From contig JAQQWL010000007.1 in NCBI GenBank assembly GCA_038363925.1, positions 1,798,001-1,862,000 on the forward strand: a stretch of 64,000 nucleotides of DNA. The letters are read 5' to 3'. The first letter of the stretch is position 1, and every line of letters begins with the position of its first letter. Both the position numbers and the translations under genes were made by a program. The notes below the pieces were generated by a model. That model saw only the letters and a program-made list of their open reading frames with translations. It searched no databases and was not told the origin of the DNA. The stretch comes from Apiospora phragmitis. Lineage: Eukaryota; Ascomycota; Sordariomycetes; Amphisphaeriales; Apiosporaceae. Positions 1 to 12,000 of the stretch are shown here, piece by piece.

Positions 1-18
1 GGACCGTCTTTCTTTTGA

Positions 19-2951
19 CTATTTACAGCAAGTCAGGCAGAAATCGCGGTCACATACAAACCCGTCGACGCCGCACCGTCTCATGGTCCCGCCTGGTGTA
101 CGAACTACTCCTTCTTCTTCTGTCGCTGCGGATGAGGGATGGTGGTATCTCCGAGCTGTCCGAGGCGTCTTGAGAACGCGTTGGAGTAAAGGCGAGCTAA
201 AGGCGGTGGTCTTGGCCTTCGCCGCCGAGCGATAACCCGCCTTGCTCCTCCGTCTTGACGCAGCAGACGATGAAGACGAGTGGCCTCCCGGTGCCGATGC
301 TCTCGAGTCGGTAGCGGGCGCGTGTCGCGACCCTGATTGCCGTGCCGCGGCAGACCCTAGGCTGCTACGGTTGCGGGCTCTGCGCGATGGCGTGAAGGGC
401 TCGACGGTATTGCCTAATGGTGATGATGACGATGGTGCTTCTGCGTGCCTCGAGGAAGTTGGCGTATGAGCGAGGATACTGATCTCGTCTTCGTCGTCCG
501 AGTTATCGGGAATAAGGGATGCCAGGGCATGTTTCTTGGCCGACGACGTGAGGCGATTGGTCTCAGAAGTAGTACTAGCCGTAGTAGGTCTCGTTTTCGT
601 TGTCTCTCCTCGTCCACCATCATCAAGCGAACGCTTCTTCGTCTTCTTTGTCGGGGTCCGAGGTGATGCAGCGGAGACCGCGAGGGGTCGTCGCGCGGGT
701 TTAGCTATTGACCGAGACAGCGATGGCGATGGTGATGGAGATAGCTCGGGGCCCGGAGGAGGGGAAGAAACGTGTCGTCGGACTTCTGAGGAGCCCGCAG
801 GGCCCGAAGAGTCTGGTTCTTGTTCTCCAGGGTTCGCTTCTCGGTTCGCTGCATCGTCCACTGCGATCGCGGTTCGGGCTAAAAGGGTCTCCGAGCTTGT
901 AGTAGCTCCAGCGTTCTCCTCTTTTCCGACTTCCTGCAAAACTGCATTTGTAGTCTCACCAATGCTTGCTTCGGACACCGGTATCCGCGAGAACTCCGAA
1001 GTCTCTAGTGTTGTAGTCGTTGATGGCGACTCCAATGGTGGCACTTCTTCCTCCTGATTAGCCGGGATGTCTATGCCCTCCTCGGCTTCTGCTGTTGTCG
1101 CGACTCCACTGCTGTCATTGGCCTCGGCCAGGCCTTCTTTGCCTTCGGTCTCCGAACTTTTCCGAGGGCCGGGCTCTGCTTCGCCTGGCGATTTCGACAA
1201 CTCTGGGACTTCAAGCTCATCTTCGTCGTCTGAGAAGTTGTATGAGGGGTCTATCAGATTCCTGGAGAAGGATTCTGCTTGCTGGGTGGTTTTGTCTGGC
1301 GCGCTGCCTACTGTGGTTTGTGACTGTAATTCCGAAGGACTACTCGGCGTTGACTCATGAGCCGCTTCCGGTGATCCCGTGGCATCGTTGGACCGCGAAA
1401 GGAATATGCTTTCCGCAGCCTCGATGAAAGCCTTGTTTCCTACTTCACCGGGCTGGGGCTCCTCTAACGTATCCGAAAATGCTCTCTCAGTCAGAGATTG
1501 TGTATCGTTTGGCGCATCTGCAATCGCCATGTCGATGTCTGGCAGGTCGTCCGACTCCTCTGGTCGCATATGGATTTCCTCGTTTGGATCTGAGTCCAGT
1601 ATTGTCTCCAGATCAGATTTGGGTCTTCTCGTCTTCAGCCAAAAGACGTTACCGTAAAACTCAGGCTTTGTCCGGGATCGGCCAGAGCGCCGACTCTGGG
1701 AGCTTCCGTCAATGTCTTCTCCCTCTTGAAATGGTTCTTCTTTGCAGATCTTCTTTGCGATCAACTGCTTGTGAGGTATAACTCCTCCAGGCGCTGATTG
1801 CAGTTCTATTACAAAGGAAGAACTATGCTCGGGCACATGGTCTTTATCTGGTATTTTCGCAGACTGTACTGTCTCATCCTTCGATGCAGAATGTTCCTCT
1901 TGTTGCGCTTGAGACTCTGGAGATGCCGTGCAAGTGACGTTTTCGACCCAGATCTTGTCAGAAACTCTATGCCCTCTGTGACTTCCTGACGGGATATTGT
2001 CAGCTGTAGTGGACCCGCCTCCTTTGTTTGAATCATTTTTCGTCAAGTGCCCTTTGGACGTCGTAGCAGAAGGAATCGAATTGTGTTCCTGTGACTTCTG
2101 CTTCGAGGAATCCGACGGTTGTTGTTCAGGCTCGTCGTTTTCTTTGGAGACGCCTATCAGACCATCTTCATCCTCTTCCTCTTCCTTGGCAAGCTCTTCT
2201 CCAAGAAATGCATCTTGCCGATTTCTCACGGCGAGTTCCTTTGCGGTAGCGATTCTTCTGGGGCTCTGCGGTTGAGCAGCCGGCTGATACCACCTCCATA
2301 GCCACTCTGAAAAGGGCTCATCTGTCCGAAATATGTGTTTCCAAAAAGCCCTAGATGCCCCTGAGGACCACCCATCTGAAGCTCCGGGGTCTGCCACATG
2401 GGGTCTACCGGAGCCTGGCCGAAGGCCGCAAAAGGGTGCGGCATTCCATAGTGTTGCGCTGGTATTGTTGATAGACCCGAGAAACTTGGGAGGCCGCCAT
2501 TGGGTATTGGGGGTGGTGCCCAGTTGTTTTGCAGCTGCAATGCAGCATTGTTTGGCGTCGGATGCGCAGAGGTCAAGTATGTTGACGTGGAGGGTTGATT
2601 CTTGCCCTGTAGTATGCGCTCCTCCTCTTCCTCATCGGCCGATAGGTCTTCTTTGTCTTGCTCGTCCTCGAGAGATTGTAAATGGCCATTATTGATTATA
2701 ACTTCGCCAGTATGCAAGTTGATCTCGTCGCCCTCGCCATCGAAGTCCCTTTCGTACTTGTCGAAGATGGACTCGAAGCGGGACTTGAGCTTGAAGACAG
2801 CCTTTGCTCTGCTCTTATCCAGCTCATAGAGAGGGTCCTGTCGCGCCTCGAATTCTCCCGGGGGCAAAGATAGCTCGTCATCGTTGGCCTCGTTTTGGGG
2901 ATCGTCGCGTGGCGGTTGGCCGACTTTAAGTCGCTTTGCAGGCGGCTCCAT
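19..2951 (-). CDS. scm3: Scm3/HJURP-family CENP-A chaperone (one frame break)
   Basis: Deposits the centromeric histone H3 variant CENP-A at centromeres; nuclear. The N-terminus (start codon 2949-2951) has the Scm3 signature at about residues 35-90: a charged helix, then FESIFDKYERDF, then GDEINLHTGEVIINNGHL. A long acidic, Ser/Pro-rich disordered region follows, as in filamentous-fungal Scm3. The C-terminus ends in a small Cys cluster (RRCGVDGFVCDRDFCLTCC) that I recall from fungal orthologues. About 975 aa if the two frames are joined. The frame changes near 2290, where GGTGGTATC should read as Gly-Gly then Tyr-Gln-Pro; this equals one missing base, and I found no intron of usual length with proper splice sites. 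Start and stop are both inside the window. Divergent from atg6. Confidence 0.85.
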
Positions 2952-3570
2952 ATTGTCGTTGCTCTTGTTGTTGTTGCTGCCAGGACCGGCGCAAACAATT
3001 GCGCTTCACTATGCAAGAAAAGCAGAAGGTATATAGATTACGAAGCTCATTGCTACTCTGCCCGCCAAAGCGCATTGAAACAATCCGTCTAGGTGATCAG
3101 AAGTGATCGCATGTTAGGAAATAGATACGACCCATGGTTGCCCGGGACGGTCGCAAAATCAACAACATTGGAATCAACTGTCAATACAATGAGCAAATCA
3201 ATTTGATGGATGGGGGACATGCAGCAGCGCTCCATCCCTAATCCCACCAGGTTCAGCTTGCGAGCCACTAATAATACGGAAGATGTCCAGTGAAGTGGTA
3301 CCAGCTGCTGGGGCTACCTGCTGCCTACTAACAAGGGTTGGTGGGGGTTGTGACGTTGCGGCGTTCCGGGAACTCGAAGCACATGCAGTTCCCGAACAAA
3401 GAGCTGCTAATCTGAAATCACCATCGTGACCTTATCAGAAGCTATCACCTTCCGCCAACTCTATCACAGCCTTAGCATGTCCGCGACATGCTGGCCTTGA
3501 CCTACATTGGACAAGAGTCGACCTGCAACGGTACCATCGCAACCAACGTCTAGTATGGACTCCAGCGACC
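2952..3570. promoter_or_regulatory. Divergent promoter region scm3/atg6
   Basis: About 620 bases between two divergently transcribed start codons. It must hold both promoters. I see no ORF of note and no clear TATA box or repeat. Confidence 0.5.
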
Positions 3571-5165
3571 ATGTATTGTCAGAAGTGTCGCACGCCTCTT
3601 AAGCTCGACAACTCGTTGTCAGAGCTTAACCCTGCTGCATATGATTTGCTCATAGGTTTGTTCCCGTCATCTTGCCCGGGCAGCCTTGTTTGCCCTTTGA
3701 CTCCGACCTAGTCTTTGTAGGCGGGCCATTCAGACCGTGACTGACTTTGGAAATAGCTGCCTCGTCGCAACAACAGTCCAAGCGACCAACTGTCACGCCA
3801 CCCTCGTACCCCCAGGAAGCTGAACGACGCGGTTTCTACGATAGAATCTACAAGAACGCTACGAACTCCCTGTTTAAGAAGCAAGGAACCTCTCACCGTA
3901 GCGATGGGTCTTTCATCCTATTGACCGAGTCGCAACTCGCCCCTCCAAAGCTCACGCCTTCGCACGAGCATCATTCTAGCCCCCAGCAGCGTCGCCAGTC
4001 CTCGCTATCGAACGGTTCCGGCACCATGACCAACACGGCCAAACCCCACGAAGCCGAGCGCATCAACAAGCTCTTCGAGATCCTCTCTGCCCGTTCCGAT
4101 ATCGACCATCCGGTATGTGTCGAATGCACCGACATGCTCGTCGAAGGGCTGCAGAAAAGGCTGGACAGCACCATCAAGGAGAGAAACTTGTTCGCCGACT
4201 ATCTCAAGCAAGTCCAAGCTGATGTGCCGTCAGAAGAAGATATTTCTGCCTCGGAAAAGGCCATGGAGAAGGCCAAAAGGGATCAAGAGGAAGCCTTGAG
4301 CAAACTCGTCAAGCTAGAGCACGCGCAAGAGGCTCTTGACCGAGAAATGGCCATCCTAGAGGAAGAATCAAGGAATCTCGATGCAGAAGAAGAAGAATTC
4401 TGGAGAGAGCGAAATTCCTTTGGCACTAAACTCTCCTATTTTCAGAATGAGAGGGACAGCATCAACTCCAAGTTTGACCACGACTCTCAGCTACTTACTA
4501 AGCTGCAGCGAGCCAACGTTTATAACGACACCTTTTCTATACATCACGACGGTAACTTTGCCACTATCAATGGTCTTAGGCTTGGTCGGTCATCCGCCAA
4601 ACCAGTCGAATGGCCCGAGATCAACGCGGCCTGGGGACAAGCATTATTACTTGTAGTTACAGTCGCCGACAAACTGAGCTACAAATTTGACGGTTACGAC
4701 CCCTTGCCCATGGGCTCGACGTCCAAGATCATCCGTTATGACCACCCCTCTCCATCTTCTAGTCGCTTGGGGTCTCGAGGCGGCCCTCCTCCCGCGCCTA
4801 AAAAGCAAGTCCTCGATCTCTTCTCTTCGGGGGATCTGCCCCTCAATCTGCTGTGGCATCGGAAGTTCGATACGGCAATGGTGGCTTTCCTTGAACTGGT
4901 GAGGCAACTCGGGGCTTTCGTCAACCAAGAGACGCGAAAAGTCAACGACTTGGGCGAGTTTATAACCTCACCCTTGGATCTACCCTACAAGATCGAAGGT
5001 GACAAGATTGGCGACGACAGGATAGGGCACTTTAGCATCAAACTTGGGATTGCCAACGATGATAGCTGGACGAAGGCCTGCAAGTTCGCTTTGACTTGCT
5101 GCAAATTCCTGATAGCGCACGCGAGCAATGTCAGCCACAACGCCAATGGGCGAGGCCTGGCGTGA
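3571..5165 (+). CDS. atg6: Atg6/Vps30 (Beclin-1 homologue), 2 exons
   Basis: Scaffold subunit of class III PI3-kinase complexes I (autophagy) and II (endosomal sorting). Exon 1 is 3571-3655, encoding MYCQKCRTPLKLD with the CxxC typical of fungal Beclins, then NPAAYDLL. The intron is 3656-3756 (GTTTGT...AATAG) and exon 2 is 3757-5165. The join gives LLIAASSQQQSKRP in phase, 497 aa in all, full length for the family. Residues about 165-270 form the coiled coil. From about 280 comes the evolutionarily conserved (BARA) domain, opening with NVYNDTFSIHHDGNFATING and ending with the CKFALTCCKFLIAHASN helix. The start is chosen because the CxxC motif sits immediately after it. Atg14, its complex I partner, lies at 36.2 kb. 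Confidence 0.95.
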
Positions 5166-5826
5166 GGAGGTGTACAAGTTTTCATTGGGACGGCGTGGAG
5201 TTATGGCGTCCACTGCAGAGAAGCAATCGGCTCACGATCGGCTGATCTTATACGCGGTTAGCCCTTTTTATCGATATATTTTGCAGATATTGACACATCC
5301 TTCAGCAACATGCGCGAGAGTTCCAGCTTTCAGTGACTATATTCTTTATTTGATTGCGTGTTCTTACAAGACTTTGGAGTTTAACAAGTTATAATAATAC
5401 AAGTTGGGCTCCAAATCAAGCCCAAGTTTACGGCACCTACGTACAATATGGCGTAGAGCCATGAGCCGCCCATAGCCGGTCTGCTGTGGGCGCGCTACTC
5501 CACTGATCTCCGCTGTGGTATCTACATACGTGTAATCGGATACTCCATCGGAAGGGCGCGCGGCCATGAGTAAAAGCGCCAACACAAGTTAAGTAAGAAT
5601 AGCCTCAGTGCCCATCAGCGCTACTAATTTTAGTAGACTTGAGCTCCTTTATCGGATGCCAAGTGTGAACTACTACTTTAACTTTGAACAGGTTACAAGG
5701 CACCGTGGTTATCAAGATGGATTTCTTCTATCTCAAGCTGCTACTTACTACTCCTTGGTTGTCAGTTCTGGATCTTGGATGATCGTATGAGTCCTGAGTT
5801 GTTGCGTTCAGGTCAAGGATTCAGCC
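5166..5826. other. Intergenic, no gene seen
   Basis: 3' flank of atg6 and 5' flank of the transporter. Only short overlapping reading frames without similarity; nothing further seen. Confidence 0.4.
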
Positions 5827-7607
5827 ATGTTATCTACATCAACTGAGTTGGTTGCGGTCGCGAGACCTCTGGCCGTCAGACAACTCGAAGACTGCTCGGC
5901 TCAGGAAAGCCAGATATCTATACAGCAAGAGCCAGACCACGTATCTCTTGCGCATATCGATAGGCTCCCGCCTGTCGATAGGGGTAAAGATGTCTACCTC
6001 TTCCTCGCGGCCTCCTGGGCCGTAGAAGCACTGGTTTGGGGTACGCGTTTCCTTCCTATCATGTAGCCACGTCACGTATCATGGCAACCCCTTAGCTGAC
6101 AGTACGCAAAGGCTTTCCCTTCGCCTTCGGCATCTTCCAGGACTACTACTCCACCCACGCGCCATTCGAGGGCTCGCCCAACATCTCCGTCATCGGCACG
6201 TGCGCCATGGGCCTCATGTACCTGACGGCGCCGCTCACCTTCGGCCTCTGCCGCATCTTCGCGCGCTGGGCGCGCTGGACCCCGCTCGTGGGCCTCTTCG
6301 TCATGAGCCTCTCGCTCGCGGCGTCGTCGTTCTGTGTCACGGTGCCGCAGCTCATCGCGTGCCAGGGCTGCCTCTACGCCGTCGGCGGCGGCATCGCCTA
6401 CGCGCCCTGCATCCTCTACCTCGACGAGTGGTTCGTCCGCCGCAAGGGCCTCGCCTACGGCATCATGTGGAGCGGCACCGGCATCGCGGGCGTCGTGCTG
6501 CCTTTGTTGTTCGAGTCCCTGCTGCGCTCGCTCGGGTACCAGACCACGCTGCGCCTGTGGGCCGGCGTCTTGTTCGCCATCACGGCGCCCCTGGCCTTCT
6601 TCATCAAGCCGCGTGTGCCCGTCTCCAGGAACACGGGCGCCAATAAGGCCCGGCCGTTCAACTTCAAGTTCCTGCTGTTGCCTTCGTTCTTGATTTACCA
6701 GTCGGCCAACATCCTCGAAGCTACCGGGTTCTTCCTGCCAGGTGAGTTTTGATGCTACTATTCGTATACCCTCTCTTCGCCCCCAGTGTGAAGGTTACCG
6801 GCCGTCCGGCAAAACTACTTGCACCACTACGAACATGCCCCTCCAGCGGTTAAAGACTACCTACCTACCCCTTTTTCTTCTTCCTATGATCAATCACATT
6901 TACAACTTCAGTATCCACACAAGGACAAATAAATGAGTACTGGTTATTGACCAGCCCTCTTCTTCCCAGCAATCTACCTCCCCACCTACGCCCGCAGCGT
7001 CTTCGCGTCCGGGTCGCTTCCGTCCGCCACGACGGTCCTCCTGGTCAACGTGGCCTCGGTCGTGGGCTGCGTCGCCATGGGCTCGCTGACGGACCGCCTG
7101 CACGTCACGACGTGCCTCCTGGTCTCGACGGCGGGCGCCACGCTCTGCGTTCTCCTCGTCTGGGGCCTCGCGTCCTCGCTGCCGGGGCTCTACGCCTTCT
7201 GCCTCCTGTACGGCCTCTTCGCCGGGTCCTACACCTCGGCGTGGCCGGGCATCATGCGCGCCGTCATGGAGAAGGCCGCGGCTAGCGACAACGATGCTGA
7301 TTGTAGTGCCGATGCGTCGGCGTCGTCGGATAACAACAATAACAATAACGGCAACGGCGGCAGTAGTGGAAAGAAAAAGTACGGACCCGTCGATACGGGT
7401 ATGGTCTTCGCTTGGCTCGCGGCCGGCCGCGGTATCGGCAATGTTGTCTCGGGGCCCCTCAGCGAGGGGCTCTTGGATGGGCTCCCCTGGCTCGGGCAGG
7501 CTGCTGGTGGCTACGGCTCGGGGTACGGTGGCCTCATTGTTTTCACGGGGGTCACGGCTTGCTTTGGTGGTGCCAGCTATATCTGGAAACGGGCCGGGTT
7601 CCTATGA
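5827..7607 (+). CDS. MFS transporter, monocarboxylate (MCT/MCH) type, 3 exons
   Basis: Plasma-membrane major facilitator, probably of the fungal monocarboxylate-porter-like family (MCH/MCT). Exons 5827-6040, 6112-6741 and 6970-7607 give 493 aa in phase. The first helix reads VYLFLAASWAVEALVWGFPFAFGIFQDYY, with the conserved W-G-F/L-P-F-x-F-G-x-F-Q-x-Y-Y signature across the first splice junction. Later helices include IGTCAMGLMYL, a glycine-rich helix 4-5 (GGGIAYAPCILYLDEWFVRRKGLAYG) and the C-terminal half from AIYLPTY. Intron 1 ends in AAG; using the CAG nine bases earlier would also stay in frame but would insert Val-Arg-Lys into the signature. A Ser/Asn/Gly-rich loop lies near residue 385. 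The substrate cannot be told: MCH5-type members carry riboflavin, others carry monocarboxylates or are unknown. Confidence 0.85.
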
Positions 7608-8000
7608 GGTGGTTGACGATGGTGGATGGATATGTCCACAATTATACTGATGCTGGAAGGACCACAAATACTATCTGAGATATGAGGATATAAATAGCTC
7701 ATGTGTCTTCGAGCTATCTGATTAACCGAAGCGGCCTTCGGGGGTCCCGAGGGAATATTTTGATCGGCACATGCACTGTCACCGAGTGGACATGTCCGAG
7801 GTCAGTTGGGAGAACAATGACACTCAGTGGCCCGTCCCCCCAGATTCCCGGGTAATAATCTCTGAGATAAGAAATGAAGTTGTGAGACCATCGTCGTGAC
7901 TGCATCGACGATAGCTAATCCAGGGGGTCCAGAGCCCTAGCGTGACATGCTGGAATATGTACCCATCTCTCGTAGCATCTTACTTTATCGAAGACCTCGT
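7608..8000. other. Intergenic between convergent genes
   Basis: Shared 3' region of the transporter and the cyclophilin gene. No gene seen. Confidence 0.4.
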
Positions 8001-9099
8001 TCACATCTCCCCGCACTGAGCGATGACCACGTCCAGGTTCGGGACGTCCTTGCCGCGGTATCCCGTCTTGGTCGCCTCCATCTTCTTCACGACGTCCATC
8101 CCGTCTACGACTTTGCCGAACACCGTGTGCTTGCCATCCAAGAAGGGGGTAGGCACCGTGGTGATGAAGAACTGCGATCCATTGGTGTTGGGACCAGCGT
8201 TCTATTGTTCCCCATTCATTAGTGCCAAGAGCTTGAGACCCAAGCAAGATGCGCATTTTCCACTTACTGCCATGGAGAGAAGTCCTGGTTGCTCGTGCTT
8301 CAGGGTGAAGTTCTCGTCGCCGAATGACTTGGTTCCGTAGATGCACGTACTACCGGTACCGTCGCCCTTGAGGAAATCGCCGCCCTGGCACATGAAACTG
8401 GGTATCTGTTTGGTTTACATGGTTAGACCCGAACAACCATCGGCTCGGCAGCAATATTGGTCTTACTATACGGTGGAACTTGGAACCCTTGTATCCCTGA
8501 GATTTGCCCATGGGGTTCTTGGACTCGCCGGTGCAGAATTGGCGAAAGTTCTCCGCCGTCCGCGGAACGACATCCTTGAAGAGCTCGAAGGTGATTCTAC
8601 CGAGCGGCTCTCCTATTTGGGACCGGATTAGTTAGCTCAAGATAGCAGGGTAACATCAGGGTCAGATGTCGGCATCATCATCATCGCGGCTGTGCAAGGC
8701 CCAGGCCTTGGATGGTGGTTTTGGTCACGTGATAACCCCGAGCTGAAACTCAAATCGGATTCGGACTCGCTACCCTAATGGGGCAAGTGGGCAGAAAGGA
8801 CATTGATCTCGCGATATCGCCAAGCTTACCTCCGAGAGTGATGTCGAAGAAGACCCTGCATGTTCAGGAGATCGTTAGTTCTGACCCCGGCTTGTTCGGT
8901 ACGGCTAAGGCCATTGGCAACGCGTAAGTGTGAAAGATAAAGCACTCAGCCACCACAGGATGGACGTGCCGGGATGACACCACCAACACACACACACGAC
9001 CACCAGTGACGGATGGGGTCTTTTGATCATGCACTAGACGCAACAGACAGATATGACTTACAAGGGATTTCCCGAGGCTGGGAGCTGTGTGGGTGCCAT
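8001..9099 (-). CDS. Cyclophilin H-type peptidyl-prolyl isomerase, 5 exons
   Basis: Peptidyl-prolyl cis-trans isomerase of the PPIH type, which in other eukaryotes is part of the U4/U6.U5 tri-snRNP. Exons in transcript order: 9099-9062, 8855-8830, 8612-8467, 8405-8268 and 8201-8001. All junctions stay in phase and give 182 aa, the normal length. Exon 2 is only 26 nt. The protein opens [20 protein letters not shown]. It contains [15 protein letters not shown] (catalytic Arg of FHR, plus QGGDF), the [20 protein letters not shown] core and [18 protein letters not shown], and it ends VVIAQCGEM, a C-terminus typical of cyclophilin H. The N-terminal NPxVFFDI also fits PPIH better than cyclophilin A. 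Exon boundaries were derived by hand from GT/AG sites and phase. Confidence 0.9.
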
Positions 9100-12000
9100 G
9101 CTGTTTGTTTGTGTGCGTGCGCGTTGGACCTTGACAGCAAGCAAATCTATTTCCAATCCGACGCGGCCGCAGTGTCTCGAGCTTGATGTTCGGTTTTGCT
9201 TCGGGGTCGTGGGAGGATGGAGGCCGAAAATGCTCCCCACTTCCTCCGCTACGAACGAAGGGGCAGTTTTGGGTGGCGGGCGTGCTTGCGCTGGGTGGGG
9301 CGCGGGGTTGGTAGATTCCCAATGATCGTTTCCTCAACTGTCCATTACACGCAGCGATGCTTGATTATTCCCAATCATCAAGCTGGAATCACGCAGCGAT
9401 GCTTGATTATTCCCAATCATCAAGCTGGAATCTTGGAACGGTTGACAACATCAGGTCACTATGGATCTCCTTATGGATCTGGCGAGGCTCTATCTGGCAT
9501 GGTTCGCTTGGGAGTCCCCGCAAGCTTGAAGTCAAGCAACCACACACACACATCTGCATCTGGCTACATTGAGTAGCTTCTGAGCATTGCTGCAGCCAGT
9601 ATGTAAGATGATCGACAGCGTGAGCTCATTCTGTTCATATGACTTCATACCATACATGCAGTAACAGGGCCGGGTGCCGAGTATGTAGATGGAAGGATAA
9701 GATTTGATGGCCTGAGGGATGTATTTCAACATCCATCGAGGGCGGTCGCTTCCTGGTCTAAATCCAGTGCTTGCCTTGCGACAACAGAGTCTCATTCGCT
9801 GGCCATCCATCATCAGACTCTGTCACGATTTCTCGCGGCGCCGGGTATGCGAGCTTACCGACGATGTAACCGTGATCAACTTAATTTCATATCAAGTATC
9901 CAGGAACATGCCCGCATACAAACAACCGCCAATATTGACAAATCATTCCGGCAGTCGCGGCTGCCCGATAATGAACACACCATACCAAATGTTTTTGCCG
10001 GACTCTATCTATGTTAAGTCAACGAACTCGAGTGCTTACTTGTGTCTCCAGGAGAAAGAAGTATTGTAAGACTCAGCCTTACTTTAGCCGCCTTGAAATC
10101 CTATGCTCTCTCCTATTTGATATATTGAGCACCATCTTTGCTAAGCTGACCGAGCCCCCTTTCCAAAATGGAACAGGGACTTCCCCGGTGCATGTGACGT
10201 TGAGTGACAGGTATTCACTACGGAGCTGCGTTTCGTGGCGCAATCATGTCAGCAATCTGACTGACCCTTCTCCTGGTGGCTACCGGCACAGCAGGAATTG
10301 AGCAAGAACTTGTAGAGCTCTTGGATACCTACTCGATAAGTTCATATCTGCTCCTCCTCGAAGCCACGAGGTCACCTCTATGATCGACACGGGACATGTA
10401 CGAACACTTTGGGTTCGTGTGTCGTATGGGCCGTTCTTCAATATCAGTGCTTGGCAACACTTGGCACTGCCGTTCTATTATCCGTCTTCATATCTTAATA
10501 AGGCGCGGCTGCCCTGGGTCTAGACTGGGCGCCGTGGCGCAAGCCAAATGATGTCTTCTTTTCTTGTCTTGGCTAGAGTGTCGATTCTCCTGTCGTCGTT
10601 CGCGTCAATCTGGTAGCTCCAACGCTAAGGAAGCTGACAAGCCGACAAAATTACAAATGCTCAGGGTTCAACCTCGCCGCTCACCCAAGCACCTGGTCTT
10701 CGGACCGTTGAGATATCTTAAGGGGTGGTTGCGCGGGAGGGTGTTGCTGTGATACAGAGCTGTCAATTTGAGACCTGATGGCCGAAGTTCGTACATTAGA
10801 ACGGCACGGCTATTACTTTACGAAATCATGGTGCTACCAACAACTGTACTACCAACTATCCGTACATCTAATGCTACTATAGGTAGCGCCTCCCGAACGG
10901 CTGGATCTTGCAGGGGGGTGAATCATAATGCAATCCAAAAACGCCTCGATGCAATTAACCGCCCGAGATCGTACAACTAGCGGTAGACTCTTGCATGCGC
11001 CGAAAAAGCTGCTGAAGTAGCTGGCTTTTGGATTCGTTAGTTGATGGAAAGTCCGCACGGCACGGCAAGATGGGAGTTGGTGGTGGGTGTGGTATCACTG
11101 TTCCTGTCGGTATGTACGTTGATGAAGGCATAAGAGATCGGCGATGCTGGTGCTTCTGGTGTTTGTCCTCCAATTTCTGATTCATTGGAGTACTCTAGTG
11201 ACATGACGACGTTGCTTTAGTAGTTGAGGCACATCATGTCTAATTGACCTGCGATCAATCAAATGCTTTTCTTTATTAGTCCCTCGAGGCGTCGTTCAGC
11301 CGTTCTGCACTGACCGATTCAATGGTTGGCATTCGAGTCGACTTACCATGTGTCTTTGTTCGTCTGTTCTCAAACACAGGCAAGCTCGAAACTTACTTAG
11401 TCTTCGTGTTCCCCGGAATGGAATGGGGACCTCCAGGCCCGGGCAACGATACCCTCCAGTGCCTGGATTCCTGGAATACGGATCCTACCATTCGATGGAT
11501 GTTTGATTCGTTTATCACCCATGCTCCTGTTGCCTTATCACACCTGCCCCCCTCCGGCACAGCCGTTACTGTGCAATTATGCGGCTGGAGGGACAGTTGG
11601 CCGAGTTTATGGAAGTAAGGCACGGGGCTTGCTTCACTGCAATGCATCTGTGCGAGATCGCCGTATCCGCCCCGGTTTGCATCTGGATGGGCTCGGTCGG
11701 ACACGCAAGTTAACAAGGGCCCTCTTCTTCTTTATCTCCTTGGAATCTGAAACAGTTGATCATGTTGCCTTACTCCGTATTAGACTAGTATGTACTGTAG
11801 TGCTTTCATACAGACAGACATTATTCTGTATGTAAGATCCCGAAGAGTTCCAGTAGGTAACAACAGCGGTTAGGTACATGTACTTTACCTGCTTTTGAAT
11901 CTTACCCAAGCAACGAGCACGGATGCATGCTTAGGTGAATCTAAAGGCGATGATGTCCTTCCTACCGTGGTGGTAGTAGTTTGACCTTGGCAACCGGGAT

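Noticed and set aside
536..1057. 173-codon frame antisense to scm3
   Set aside because: Shadow of a low-complexity Ser/Glu-rich coding region.
2260..2330. Intron explaining the scm3 frame change
   Set aside because: Available GT/AG pairs give 25-40 nt lengths in the wrong phase.
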